A stretch of 64,000 bases of DNA from Arenicola marina (taxonomy: Eukaryota; Annelida; Polychaeta; Arenicolidae), in contig OZ025260.1 in assembly GCA_964019135.1 (NCBI GenBank), forward strand, positions 21,756,254-21,820,253, given 5' to 3'. This document shows positions 22,840 through 34,302 of this stretch, piece by piece. A program made the translations under genes and the position numbers. How positions within the stretch are numbered: the stretch's first letter is position 1; every line of letters starts with the position of its first letter. Below the pieces are notes generated by a model, which saw only the letters and a program-made list of their open reading frames with translations, did no database searches and was not told the DNA's origin.

Positions 22840-25800
22840 GTTAATCTTACTACAGATCCAGTCTGTCACATTGAGTCTTTGTGCTGCAGCTTTACTACAG
22901 ATCCAGTCAGTCACATTGAGTCTTTGTGCTGCAGCTTTACTACAGATCCAGTCAGTCACATTGAGTCTTTGTGCTGCAGCTTTACTACAGATCCAGTCAG
23001 TCGCATTGAGTCTTTGTGCTGCAGCTTTACTACAGATCCAGTCAGTCACATTGAGTCTTTGTGCTGCAGATTTACTACAGATGCAGTCAGTCACATTGAG
23101 TCTTTGTGTTGCAGCTTTACTACATATCCAGTCAGTCGCATTGAGTCTTTGTGCTGCAGCTTTACTACAGATCCAGTCAGTCACATTGAGTCTTTGTGCT
23201 GCAGCTTTACTACAGATCCAGTCAGTCACATTGGGTCCTTGTGCTGCAGCTTTACTACAGATCCAGTCAGTCGCATTGAGTCCTTGTGCTGCAGCTTTAC
23301 TACAGATCCAGTCAGTCGCATTGAGTCTTTGTGCTGCAGCTTTACTACAGATCCAGTCAGTCGCATTGAGTCTTTGTGCTGCAGCTTTACTACAGATCCA
23401 GTCAGTCGCATTGAGTCTTTGTGCTGCAGATTTACTACATATCCAGTCAGTCACATTGGGTCCTTGTGCTGCAGCTTTACTACAGATCCAGTCAGTCGCA
23501 TTGAGTCTTTGTGCTGCAGCTTTACTACAGATCCAGTCTGTCACATTGAGTCTTTGTGCTGCAGCTTTACTACAGATCCAGTCAGTCACATTGAGTCTTT
23601 GTGCTGCAGATTTACTACAGATCCAGTCAGTCACATTGAGTCTTTGAGCTGCAGATTTACTACAGATCCAGTCAGTCGCATTGGGTCTTTGTGCTGCAGC
23701 TTTACTACAGAGCCAGTCAGTCACATTGAGTCTTTGTGCTGCAGCTTTACTACAGATCCAGTCAGTCGCATTGAGTCTTTGTGCCGCAGATTTACTACAG
23801 ATCCAGTCAGTCGCATTGAGTCTTTGTGCTGCAGATTTACTACAGATCCAGTCAGTCACATTGAGTCTTTGAGCTGCAGATTTACTACAGATCCAGTCAG
23901 TCGCATTGGGTCTTTGTGCTGCAGCTTTACTACAGAGCCAGTCAGTCACATTGGGTCCTTGTGCTGCAGCTTTACTACAGATCCAGTCAGTCGCCATGAG
24001 TCCTTGTGCTGCAGCTTTACTACAGATCCAGTCAGTCGCATTGAGTCTTTGTGCTGCAGCTTTACTACAGATCCAGTCAGTCGCATTGAGTCTTTGTGCT
24101 GCAGCTTTACTACAGATCCAGTCAGTCGCATTGAGTCTTTGTGCTGCAGATTTACTACATATCCAGTCAGTCACATTGGGTCCTTGTGCTGCAGCTTTAC
24201 TACAGATCCAGTCAGTCGCATTGAGTCTTTGTGCTGCAGCTTTACTACAGATCCAGTCTGTCACATTGAGTCTTTGTGCTGCAGCTTTACTACAGATCCA
24301 GTCAGTCACATTGAGTCTTTGTGCTGCAGATTTACTACAGATCCAGTCAGTCACATTGAGTCTTTGAGCTGCAGATTTACTACAGATCCAGTCAGTCGCA
24401 TTGGGTCTTTGTGCTGCAGCTTTACTACAGAGCCAGTCAGTCACATTGAGTCTTTGTGCTGCAGCTTTACTACAGATCCAGTCAGTCGCATTGAGTCTTT
24501 GTGCCGCAGATTTACTACAGATCCAGTCAGTCGCATTGAGTCTTTGTGCTGCAGATTTACTACAGATCCAGTCAGTCACATTGAGTCTTTGAGCTGCAGA
24601 TTTACTACAGATCCAGTCAGTCGCATTGGGTCTTTGTGCTGCAGCTTTACTACAGAGCCAGTCAGTCACATTGAGTCTTTGTGCTGCAGCTTTACTACAG
24701 ATCCAGTCAGTCACATTGAGTCTTTGTGCTGCAGCTTTACTACGGATCCAGTCAGTCGCATTGAGTCTTTGTGCTGCAGCTTTACTACAGATCCAGTCAG
24801 TCGCATTGAGTCTTTGTGTTGCAGCTTTACTACAGATCCAGTCAGTCGCATTGAGTCTTTGTGCTGCAGATTTACTACAGATCCAGTCAGTCGCATTGGG
24901 TCCTTGTGCTGCAGCTTTACTACAGATCCAGTCAGTCACATTGAGTCTTTGTGCTGCAGATTTACTACAGATCCAGTCAGTCACATTGGGTCTTTGTGCT
25001 GCAGCTTTACTACAGATCCAGTCAGTCGCATTGAGTCTTTGTGCTGCAGATTTACTACAGATCCAGTCAGTCACATTGAGTCTTTGTGCTGCAGCTTTAC
25101 TACAGATCCAGTCAGTCACATTGAGTCTTTGTGCTGCAGATTTACTACAGATCCAGTCAGTCACATTGGGTCCTTGTGCTGCAGCTTTACTACAGATCCA
25201 GTCAGTCACATTGAGTCTTTGTGCTGCAGATTTACTACAGATCCAGTCAGTCACATTGAGTCTTTGAGCTGCAGATTTACTACATATCCAGTCAGTCGCA
25301 TTGGGTCTTTGTGCTGCAGCTTTACTACAGAGCCAGTCAGTCACATTGAGTCTTTGTGCTGCAGATTTACTACAGATCCAGTCAGTCGCATTGAGTTATT
25401 GTGCTGCAGCTTTACTACAGATCCAGTCAGTCACATTGAGTCTTTGTGCTGCAGATTTACTACAGATCCAGTCAGTCGCATTGAGTCTTTGTGCCGCAGC
25501 TTTACTACAGATCCAGTCAGTCACATTGAGTCTTTGTGCTGCAGCTTTACTACATATCCAGTCAGTCACATTGAGTCTTTGTGCTGCAGATTTTCTACAG
25601 ATCCAGTCAGTCACATTGAGTCTTTGTGCTGCAGCCTTACTACAGATCCACTCAGTCGCATTGAGTCTTTGTGCCGCAGCTTTACTACAGATCCAGTCAG
25701 TCACATTGAGTCTTTGTGCTGCAGCTTTACTACAGATCTAGTCAGTCGCATTGAGTCTTTGTGCTGCAGATTTACTACAGATGCAGTCAGTCACATTGGG

Positions 25801-26515
25801 TCCTTGTGCTGCAGCTTTACTACAGATCCAGTCAGTCGCATTGAGTCTTTGTGCGGCAGCTTTACTACAGATCCAGTCAGTCACATTGAGACTTTGTGCT
25901 GCAGATTTACTACATATCCAGTCAGTCACATTGAGTCTTTGTGCTGCAGATTTACTACAGATCCAGTCAGTCACATTGAGTCTTTGTGCTGCAGCCTTAC
26001 TACAGATCCACTCAGTCGCATTGAGTCTTTGTGCCGCAGCTTTACTACAGATCCAGTCAGTCACATTGAGTCTTTGTGCTGCAGCTTTACTACAGATCTA
26101 GTCAGTTGCATTGAGTCTTTGTGCTGCAGATTTACTACAGATGCAGTCAGTCACATTGGGTCCTTGTGCTGCAGCTTTACTACAGATCCAGTCAGTCGCA
26201 TTGAGTCTTTGTGCTGCAGCTTTACTACAGATCCAGTCAGTCGCATTGAGTCTTTGTGCTGCAGATTTACTACAGATCCGGTCAGTCACATTGAGTCTTT
26301 GTGCTGCAGCTTTACTACAGATCCAGTCAGTCACATTGAGACTTTGTGCTGCAGATTTACTACATATCCAGTCAGTCACATTGAGACTTTGTGCTGCAGC
26401 TTTACGACAGATCCAGTCAGTCACATTGAGTCTTTGTGCTGCAGCTTTACTACAGATCCAGTCAGTCACATTGAGTCTCTGTGCTGTTATCATACTACAG
26501 ACTTAGTCACATTTA
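22840..26515. repeat. Large 45-bp minisatellite, about 82 copies, with higher-order repeats
   Basis: The unit reads TTGAGTCTTTGTGCTGCAG, then CTTTACTACAGATCCAG, then TCAGTCACA. Variants include CGCA for CACA, CAGATTTAC for CAGCTTTAC, GAGCTGCAG, and AGAGCCAG. Diagnostic variants recur at fixed distances: 720 bp (16 units) for 23221-23940 versus 23941-24660, 225 bp (5 units) within that block, and 360 bp (8 units) near 25621 and 25981. The unit has no stop in several frames, so frames of about 1258 codons (+) and 848 codons (-) result. Confidence 0.97.
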
Positions 26516-26790
26516 GTCGCTGTGCTGTAATCTTACTACACATCCAGTCAGTCACATTGAGTCTGCGCTGTAATCTTACTACCCATCAGTGGCGGATCTA
26601 GTGGGAGGGGCGGGGTTAGGGGGGTTGCAACCCCCTCCCCCCCCCCGGCACAAGTCTTCAGAGCAACACCCACCTTGGGGACCTGAACATACACTGTTCA
26701 AGTAGGCTTCTCCGAGCACGCCCTCCCCCGGTCGGAAGTTTTCAGAGAGCACCCCCCCACCCTCTTTGCAAATTCCTAGATCCGTCCCTG
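25868..26790. repeat. 923-bp tandem duplication, copy 1
   Basis: About 14 units of the 45-bp satellite, diverged satellite-end sequence (CTGTTATCATACTACAG, then CGCTGTAATCTTACTAC) and a hAT-like MITE. It is repeated at a fixed 923-bp offset at 26791-27713. The two copies looked identical in the compared parts except for a few bases at the start. Confidence 0.92.
26587..26790. mobile_element. hAT-like MITE (204 bp), copy 1, inserted in the 45-bp satellite
   Basis: The left end CAGTGGCGGATCTAG and the inverted right end CAGGGACGGATCTAG agree at 13 of 15 positions and have the form typical of animal hAT ends. Flanking satellite bases (CCAT on the left, CACAT on the right) suggest insertion at a CACATCC site, but an exact 8-bp duplication is not clear. 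No coding capacity. Confidence 0.75.
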
Positions 26791-27713
26791 CACATCCAGT
26801 CAGTCACATTGAGTCTTTGTGCTGCAGATTTACTACATATCCAGTCAGTCACATTGAGTCTTTGTGCTGCAGATTTACTACAGATCCAGTCAGTCACATT
26901 GAGTCTTTGTGCTGCAGCCTTACTACAGATCCACTCAGTCGCATTGAGTCTTTGTGCCGCAGCTTTACTACAGATCCAGTCAGTCACATTGAGTCTTTGT
27001 GCTGCAGCTTTACTACAGATCTAGTCAGTTGCATTGAGTCTTTGTGCTGCAGATTTACTACAGATGCAGTCAGTCACATTGGGTCCTTGTGCTGCAGCTT
27101 TACTACAGATCCAGTCAGTCGCATTGAGTCTTTGTGCTGCAGCTTTACTACAGATCCAGTCAGTCGCATTGAGTCTTTGTGCTGCAGATTTACTACAGAT
27201 CCGGTCAGTCACATTGAGTCTTTGTGCTGCAGCTTTACTACAGATCCAGTCAGTCACATTGAGACTTTGTGCTGCAGATTTACTACATATCCAGTCAGTC
27301 ACATTGAGACTTTGTGCTGCAGCTTTACGACAGATCCAGTCAGTCACATTGAGTCTTTGTGCTGCAGCTTTACTACAGATCCAGTCAGTCACATTGAGTC
27401 TCTGTGCTGTTATCATACTACAGACTTAGTCACATTTAGTCGCTGTGCTGTAATCTTACTACACATCCAGTCAGTCACATTGAGTCTGCGCTGTAATCTT
27501 ACTACCCATCAGTGGCGGATCTAGTGGGAGGGGCGGGGTTAGGGGGGTTGCAACCCCCTCCCCCCCCCCGGCACAAGTCTTCAGAGCAACACCCACCTTG
27601 GGGACCTGAACATACACTGTTCAAGTAGGCTTCTCCGAGCACGCCCTCCCCCGGTCGGAAGTTTTCAGAGAGCACCCCCCCACCCTCTTTGCAAATTCCT
27701 AGATCCGTCCCTG
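26791..27713. repeat. 923-bp tandem duplication, copy 2
   Basis: Second copy of the block at 25868-26790. The junction falls exactly at the right end of the first MITE, and 27714 onward again continues with satellite-like CACATCCAGTCAGTCACATT. Confidence 0.92.
27510..27713. mobile_element. hAT-like MITE (204 bp), copy 2
   Basis: Same length and ends as the copy at 26587-26790, arising from the 923-bp duplication rather than a separate insertion. Confidence 0.75.
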
Positions 27714-28081
27714 CACATCCAGTCAGTCACATTGAGTCTTTGTGCGCTGATCCTACTACACGATGCTCCAGAGCCAGTATTTGAAAGATGTGTTGCCTCT
27801 TAGTCCAAACTCTGCTAGGGTTGGACCCCCATTGATCTGAGCAATATATCCTTCCACGTAAAAAATCCTTATCATAACAGATAGCATTATGGCAAATTAT
27901 GATGCATTACGCCAAATAACAAGCCAGCGACGAGCACTATACTCCACTGTATAACTGCACGTGGCTACGTTATAATGTATAATACTTGTTTTAGTTTTTG
28001 TTGGTAATCCTAGTACTCACTATGTTGTTACTATATCCTTGTGTATATATCTAATGACGCCATGTTTTTCTTTACCTACAG

Positions 28082-28149
28082 GTGACCCCCTATTCATCGA
28101 TATGGAGTTATACATAGCCAGCTTTGACAGCATATCAGAAGTCAACATG
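28082..28149 (+). CDS. Second coding exon (68 bp, partial CDS) of the Cys-loop anion channel subunit
   Basis: The exon is bounded by a pyrimidine-rich acceptor (TTTCTTTACCTACAG, 28067-28081) and a GTAAGT donor at 28150. Joined in phase 1 to the exon ending at 3048, it encodes 23 residues starting GDPLFIDMELY and ending ASFDSISEVNM. The family pattern here is GxPxxVxxxxxVxSxDSISEVxM, beta strand 1 of the extracellular ligand-binding domain. It resembles GABA-A beta (ASIDMVSEVNM) and rho (ESLDSISEVDM) subunits, recalled from general knowledge. The 68-bp length and the 1/0 phases agree with the equivalent exon in animal GABA-A receptor genes, which strongly supports pairing it with the first exon 25 kb upstream. 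The next exon should begin with an acidic-aromatic pair (D-Y/F) and was not found in the window. Base use is less G/C-rich than in the first exon. Confidence 0.85.
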
Positions 28150-28289
28150 GTAAGTCGATGTTCTCTGATTTATCATTAACTCATGGTGGAGATGCGCGGA
28201 GCTTCGTCTGCATCCGCGTGTACACAATATCAACAGATTCCCTTTTATCGCCCATTTAATTTGAATTCATACTGGTGTTGATCACGCCG

Positions 28290-30640
28290 TACCCTTGAAT
28301 GGCTGGGTACATTGGATATCCTGTAATATTGGAAATCGATCACATCCACCAGATACGTCAGGAATGACAAACGCCTGGCGTCTTATGTTTGCTTGCCTTG
28401 CCTCGTCTGACGTATCGATTGTACAAACAAACATTCAATGGCGGACACCTCGCAATGATGACGAGCGAAGGTTTTTACTCACGCTTGATTAATCTTAATG
28501 GGCGGCGTGCTTATACAGTCTTGTCGATACGGCTGGATTCTGGTCTGTGGGTCTCCATCATATCTAAACAGGCGGTGTGTCACTATGTCACTCTCACCTG
28601 AACCAGGTGTTGTCAATGACTTTATTGACGCGCCTCGCATTTTTATAGCATCGCGAATTAAGTATTCCTCCCTCCGTGCACTTATCTGAGATATATAGGC
28701 CTACATCTCACACTGACGGTTGGTATATATGTACACACAGCCGTGACACGTTTTAGTGGCGCACACCGGCCTAGAATTGAACCACGCGCAAGGGTCAATG
28801 CAATGCCAGTCATCTAGGGTGACCACCTGAGTATCGACCTGCACATGGCATTGTTCAAATAAAGACACTAAAATGCCGGATATATCGAGATAACGGGGAC
28901 CTGATGGCTGACTCCAAAGTCGTATAACCCCCCCCCCCCCTACCCACCATCCCTACCTGCAAACCCTAAGATAATCTGTCAGATTCAGTCTCTTGGATGA
29001 ATAATGTCCACATAAATTTTGATTGGAAAACTACTCAATTTAACTCGAGATCATAAATATGAAGTGCTAAATCCCCAGTTGGACTGAGTACTCGCATTGA
29101 CTGACATGCCTCCATGAACGTGGCTCGCACCAAACTGTTTAACATTATAGTAACCTACTTAGTGGAAAATCTCAGCCCCTTCGAATAAGACAGAAATAGG
29201 CCTAATCCATAAATCAATGTTACATGAAGACAGTAAAACGTTATTCATAATGCCTGGGGGTGTGGCAGATTACAGCCTAACTTGTGCAAATGCAAATCTG
29301 GGTGGTCGTCTTCTACAAGGCTGACATCACGCTCGGCAAAGTGAAAGGTTTGCCTCCGTGATATAACAGCACACCGGGTAAGGGATGCCTTGGTCTTCAT
29401 CATATAAATAGCATGCTTGGTAAAATTTTGGCATAGATATGCCGACGGCTGGTTTCTCTGACGGTCTGTCTGGCGGCGCCCTAATGACATGCAGGCCGTT
29501 TATTCCGAATGTATATCTAATCTCTACCAACTGAATTCACATTATCAGGTTTGGAGGTCCCAGACGGTATAACCTTTATGTAGGTTTTACTTCAGAGCCA
29601 CCGGAGACCGGCATATAGATAGGGTACTGCGGAGAGAAAGGGAGAGAGAAAAGCAAAAGAGCTAGAGAAGAGAAAGAAAACTTGTTCTATGTTATTCAAG
29701 CGTCCTCCAATAGGGTGTCGTTTGCATGGGTTCCTGGTCCACTGACATCTACATAATATGCAGTTTTCTTTTCCCATCGGGACTGTTTTCCTCGAGAATT
29801 ATAATCCTCAAACATGGCATTCCCCTAACATACCTGCCCTGGTGCCCAGGCAAACACACCCCGGTGCTTTGTTCTGGCACCCCTTTCTCTCGCCTCTGCC
29901 GCAGCCTCTTTCATCCACGTCGTTCACCATTTTTCATCTGGTGAGAGTTCGCTCTATTTTCGCCTGGTGTGTATTAACCCACCCCACAGCCACCCCACCA
30001 CCCCGCTACCCTACCCTACCCCCTTACCACCCCCCCGTGCCTGCCTTGCAGTGGCACGTGCTGGGTCGCCATTGTGAAATAGTCGCCCGCGAAAAATCTC
30101 CCGGGTCTGTGCACAAAGGCTTCAGCGGCAGATTTGTGTCACAAAGAGCAGTTTATTCAGCTGCCAATGCTCTGCTCCATTACGCCACAGGGGGTGAGAG
30201 GCGGGAAACACCTAGTCCCTAACTTCCCTATCCGCCCCCTGCCCCCTGCCCCTACCCACGACACGCGCGGTCCGGCCGCCCTCACCCTCAGCCCCACCCC
30301 CACCCACCTGTACTCCCTCACTATCTGCCGTAGTCACCCACAATTAAGCGAGCAAAATCAATCCGCCACTATTATAGATCCCGAAGCATTTGCCAATAGT
30401 CATATCATGCCATGGACGCTCGGACAAAACTAAGGTCCTTTACCCCCTCCCCCCAAGTACCTCCCCGTGCGTCACCCTCCGACAGTGGTCACTGGACTGC
30501 CACTCAGTGAAAGGCACTGGCAGCCATACGGTGACTACTAAATATGGAACGCACGTGTCATTTGATGGCTCCCTGTTGGCTAAAAATACTGTCCGTCCTC
30601 CGTGACGAGACGGTGCATTGGGATAATTCAATTCTCCTGC
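28290..30640. other. Intronic sequence after exon B
   Basis: Mostly unique. C-rich tracts at 28927-28940, 29980-30030 and 30225-30310. No gene or element recognised. Confidence 0.4.
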
Positions 30641-31436
30641 GGTGTCTTGTGACAATATGGCTGATTTTGTAACAATATGGCTGTCTTGTGACAATATGGC
30701 TGGTTGTGTGACAACATGGCTGTCTTGTAACAATATGGCTGTCTTGTGACAATATGGCTGTCTTCTAACAATATGGCTGTCTTGTGACAATATGGCTGGT
30801 CTTGTGACAATGTGGCTGGTCTTGTGACAATATGGCTGGTTGTGGGACAATATGACTGTCTTGTGACAACATGGCTGGTCTTGTAACAATATGGCTGTCT
30901 TGTGACAATATGGCTGATTTTGTAACAATACGGCTGTCTTGTGACAATATGGCTGGTTGTGTGACAACATGGCTGTCTTGTGACAATATGGCTGTCTTGT
31001 GACAACATGGCTGGTTGTGTGACAATATGGCTGTCTTGTGACAATATGGCTGGTCTTGTAACAATATGGCTGTCCTGTGACAATATGGCTGATTTTGTAA
31101 CAATGTGGCTGTCTTGTGACAATATGGCTGGTTGTGTGACAGCATGGCTGTCTTGTGACAATATGGCTGTCTTGTGACAACATGGCTGGTTTTGTAACAA
31201 TATGGCTGTCTTGTGACAATATGGCTGTCTTGTAACAATATGGCTGTCTTGTGACAATATGGCTGTCTTGTGACAATATGGCTGTCTTGTAACAATATGG
31301 GTGATCTTGTGACAATATGGCTGTCTTGTAACAATATGACTGTCTTGTGACAATATGGCTGTCTTGTGACAATATCACTGTCTTGTGACAATTTGGCTGT
31401 CTTGTAACAATATGGCTGTCTTGTGACAATATGGCT
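30641..31436. repeat. 19/20-bp minisatellite, about 41 copies
   Basis: The unit is GACAATATGGCTGTCTTGT, with variants AACAATATGG, GACAACATGG, GGTTGTGT and GATTTTGT. Most units are 19 bp and some 20 bp. The last bases decay into a unique TGTCACAATTATCGC sequence. Open frames on the minus strand (about 329 codons) are by-products. Confidence 0.96.
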
Positions 31437-33602
31437 GCCGTTGCTACAATATCTTAGCACTATGGCTGATATTGTCACAATTATCGCTGACATCTGGATA
31501 ACGAAACGTGACGTGGTATGCAATAGATAACACGCAAAGCAATGTCGTAAGGTTAAACGCAATGTAGCAACTTCAAATGAACTATGGTAAATAAGTCTTT
31601 GACCGGAACAATTTTGACAGTACAGGTTTCCAAATAACAACATGTTTGGAATAGCGATGCAGTGAAAGTAGTATTATCTGCACGCGTGTAGCTTGATTCG
31701 ATCAATGCCACGTTGGTATTACTAATTTCTGGGTGGAAGCACTCCCCTCGCGATGCTATTCATCAAGCCGAGTGACAAAAACAGGACATGCCAACGGGTC
31801 GTACCCAGCTTATCTCCCGGAATTGCGACACTTCATCCGGGTAATTACGACAGTCGCGTCCGCCATGTCTGTCGTTGGTTATTTGTTTGTCCCGGGGAGG
31901 TTTATGTCAAAATGGTTTTGCGTGGGGGTGATGACGTATATGGGGGCAGTCGACCAATCGGGAATTGAGAGCAGCGACACCTCTTGGTGATCGCATTTCC
32001 CGGCCGAAATAGGTCAGAACAATAATTGCTTTAAAAAACTATTACGCTTCACTTGCTCTTTTTTTTGTGTCTCTGTTTTCGGTTAACCTCGATCGAAAAC
32101 TGGCTCTTGACGTATGCAATTCACCGAGATATGTCTTCAATCTTGCCATTGAAATCCCATATGGTGCCTCAGATGGATGCCTTTCCTCTGATCGCGCACA
32201 GGCACATAGGTGAAAGACCTATCTTATCGTTGTGCAGGATCGGAGATGGGTATTGTCCATTCACAGCGTTAGCCTCGGCGGCAGGAGACGGTCCATCAGG
32301 CCTGGGCGGCTGTCGCATCTGGATGTCTTTCATTCTGTCATGAGCCGGGACAAAGGGGGAGATTGGCCGCTTATCTTTATTACCAGGCAACTCATTCCTC
32401 GGTTCCGCGCATGCTTATGTCACTGTCATCGGTGAGTCGATGTTGGAGGCAGTAGATTTCCTGTAGATATAACCCCACCGATAAGACTCTGGCCGAGGTC
32501 CCTAAGCTAATCTCTGCCCGGTCCGACCTTCTTTCCCTCCTCCTTGCTTGATGTTTCTTTATTGATATTCATGATATTTATGCTGGCTCGTTCCTGCCTG
32601 CCCCCGCCCCGCCTTTAATACTCTGTGCACCCGGCCGTCGTGACACCGTTTTCCTCTATCTTCCTCCTCTTTTATCGCGAATCCTATGAGGAGGAAGGCT
32701 TCAGAGGCAAGCACGGACATAACCAGGAGAAGCAGCCGGAACAGCAAGCAGAAGGAGACAAAAAATACACGCAAAAAAGAGGGAAGGAGAAGGAAGCCAC
32801 GGATTTGTGTATAGCCCTGGACCAATATGGAACTGGATGGTTTGGGGGGCGCCCCCTGGTGAAAGCTTGCGCCGGAGGGTGCGCAGCCGGGCTATCGATT
32901 GAGCTTTAAACAAGGACTGGCAACCGGCGATGACGTATTGCCGCGATAACGCCCTGTCGCCAGACGAGAGGCGCTTCCCACCCTCCCTCCCTCCCTCCCC
33001 CCAGCAGATGTAGTCCCCCGCGAGTGTCTGCCCATAACTCGGCCACGCCGGCTCAGTCCCCAGTCACACTCCTCGTAGTGTGGGGGGATTTTTGACCACT
33101 AACCCCCCACCCCCCCGTCTTTTTCCCTCATCGCTCTCCACCCCGCAGACCCCCCCCCCCTCCTTTTCTCCTTTCTTTTCTTCTCTTACTTCCTATCTTT
33201 TTTCTCCACCCAAATATCGAGAGGAAATTGGAAATGTGAGATGAGTGTCTGATCCGCGGTCTAATCTCTGGGCGAGTGTCCGGCACGCCGACTAGACCAT
33301 TACGACGGGTTAGGTTGGGGGTGGGGGTGGGGAGGGGATGCGAAGGGGTCGAGGGGGGCTGGTGGCAGAAGGGAAACCAGGACTAGGGGGGGTGGGGCAA
33401 TCGTGGGGAGAGGAAGAGAGTAATAGTGTGGATTTGGGCTTCATGGGCACAAGGGTTGCGGAGTGCCGGAAAAGAGGGCCGAAGGGGGGGGGGGAGAAGG
33501 GGCATAGACTATTTGTGAACGTGTGAACGTCCGGATACGTGGATCCCTAGAACGGCTAGAATGGTGAAGTGAGCTCTTCCTCTTGGTGGTCTCCCCAATC
33601 TG

Positions 33603-33605
<3 letters not shown>
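31437..33605. other. Intronic sequence without recognised genes
   Basis: CCCTCCCT repeats near 32980-33000, CT-rich at 33100-33200 and G-rich at 33310-33500. Confidence 0.4.

Positions 33606-33655
<50 letters not shown>
33606..33655. repeat. (AT)25 microsatellite
   Basis: Fifty bases of uninterrupted alternating AT. Confidence 0.98.
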
Positions 33656-33657
<2 letters not shown>

Positions 33658-33952
33658 TGTGGCTATGTCTCCCACCCCCCTCCCTCTCCCTTCTCAACCC
33701 GGTCCCGCGGGAAGCCCTGTCCGGGACGTCAAGTCCGCTGTCAAATCCGAGGAAGGCGCTCTTTTATCAAGTCATTGTCCTTGTCTGTTTCTTTTTCTGC
33801 AGGTGGTTTTCCCTGTTGGCCATGCCAGTATGGCCACACGTCCTTTCAGGTCACTGTGTAATTCTCTCGGTCTGTGTCTCTGGTCACGTGTCATTTGCCC
33901 TTTGGAATATTAACTTTTGGACGTTTTCCTCGAAGTTGAACTTGTAATAATA

Positions 33953-34300
33953 GGGTCTGTAAGTGACGTCACAGACAGCGCGCGCTCACCTCTAGAAACA
34001 ACCGTTCTGGGTACAACGCGTCAGCGGGTCCCTATACTTTACTATGGGCCTCAAACTAGACTCAGTGATGTTTGAGATATGAATGCAATGTTAGATTTGA
34101 AAACCATATGGAATAAATGTTTGGGGGTGTACCTTCATACTCGTACTAGTTTTAAATCGCAAGACGCTGGTTTTCTGTGCGTTTCACACCATTACAAAGA
34201 GCTCCCTATGCTTTATATATGGGGCGGTGAAGCGTCATGTACCCAAAACCGAATTCGCTGGAGGTGAGCGCGCGCTGTCCGTGATGTCACTTACATACCC
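33953..34300. mobile_element. MITE with 40-bp terminal inverted repeats and TA target duplication
   Basis: The left arm (33953-33992, starting GGGTCTGTAAGTGACGTCAC and ending GCGCGCGCTCACCTC) matches the inverted right arm (34261-34300) except at 3 positions. TA flanks both ends (33951-33952 and 34301-34302). The 348-bp element is non-coding, with an AT-rich interior. Few mismatches between arms suggest a fairly recent insertion. The superfamily is probably TA-targeting (Tc1/mariner type or similar). Confidence 0.82.
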
Positions 34301-34302
34301 TA

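Larger units (their letters stand above)
3049..28081 (+). other. Intron 1 of the receptor gene, about 25.0 kb, repeat-rich
   Basis: The donor GTAAGC is at 3049 and the acceptor CTACAG ends at 28081, after a TTTTTCTTTACC pyrimidine tract. The intron holds at least four inverted-repeat elements, one SINE and five minisatellites, including the roughly 4.9-kb 45-bp array that stops about 340 bp before exon B. No other exon was recognised inside it. Confidence 0.8.

Noticed and set aside
22840..27750. CRISPR array
   Set aside because: Units are contiguous tandem repeats without unique spacers, in eukaryotic intron sequence.
30440..31643. Minus-strand open frames with HIVTRQPYC-type repeats
   Set aside because: By-product of the 19-bp minisatellite.
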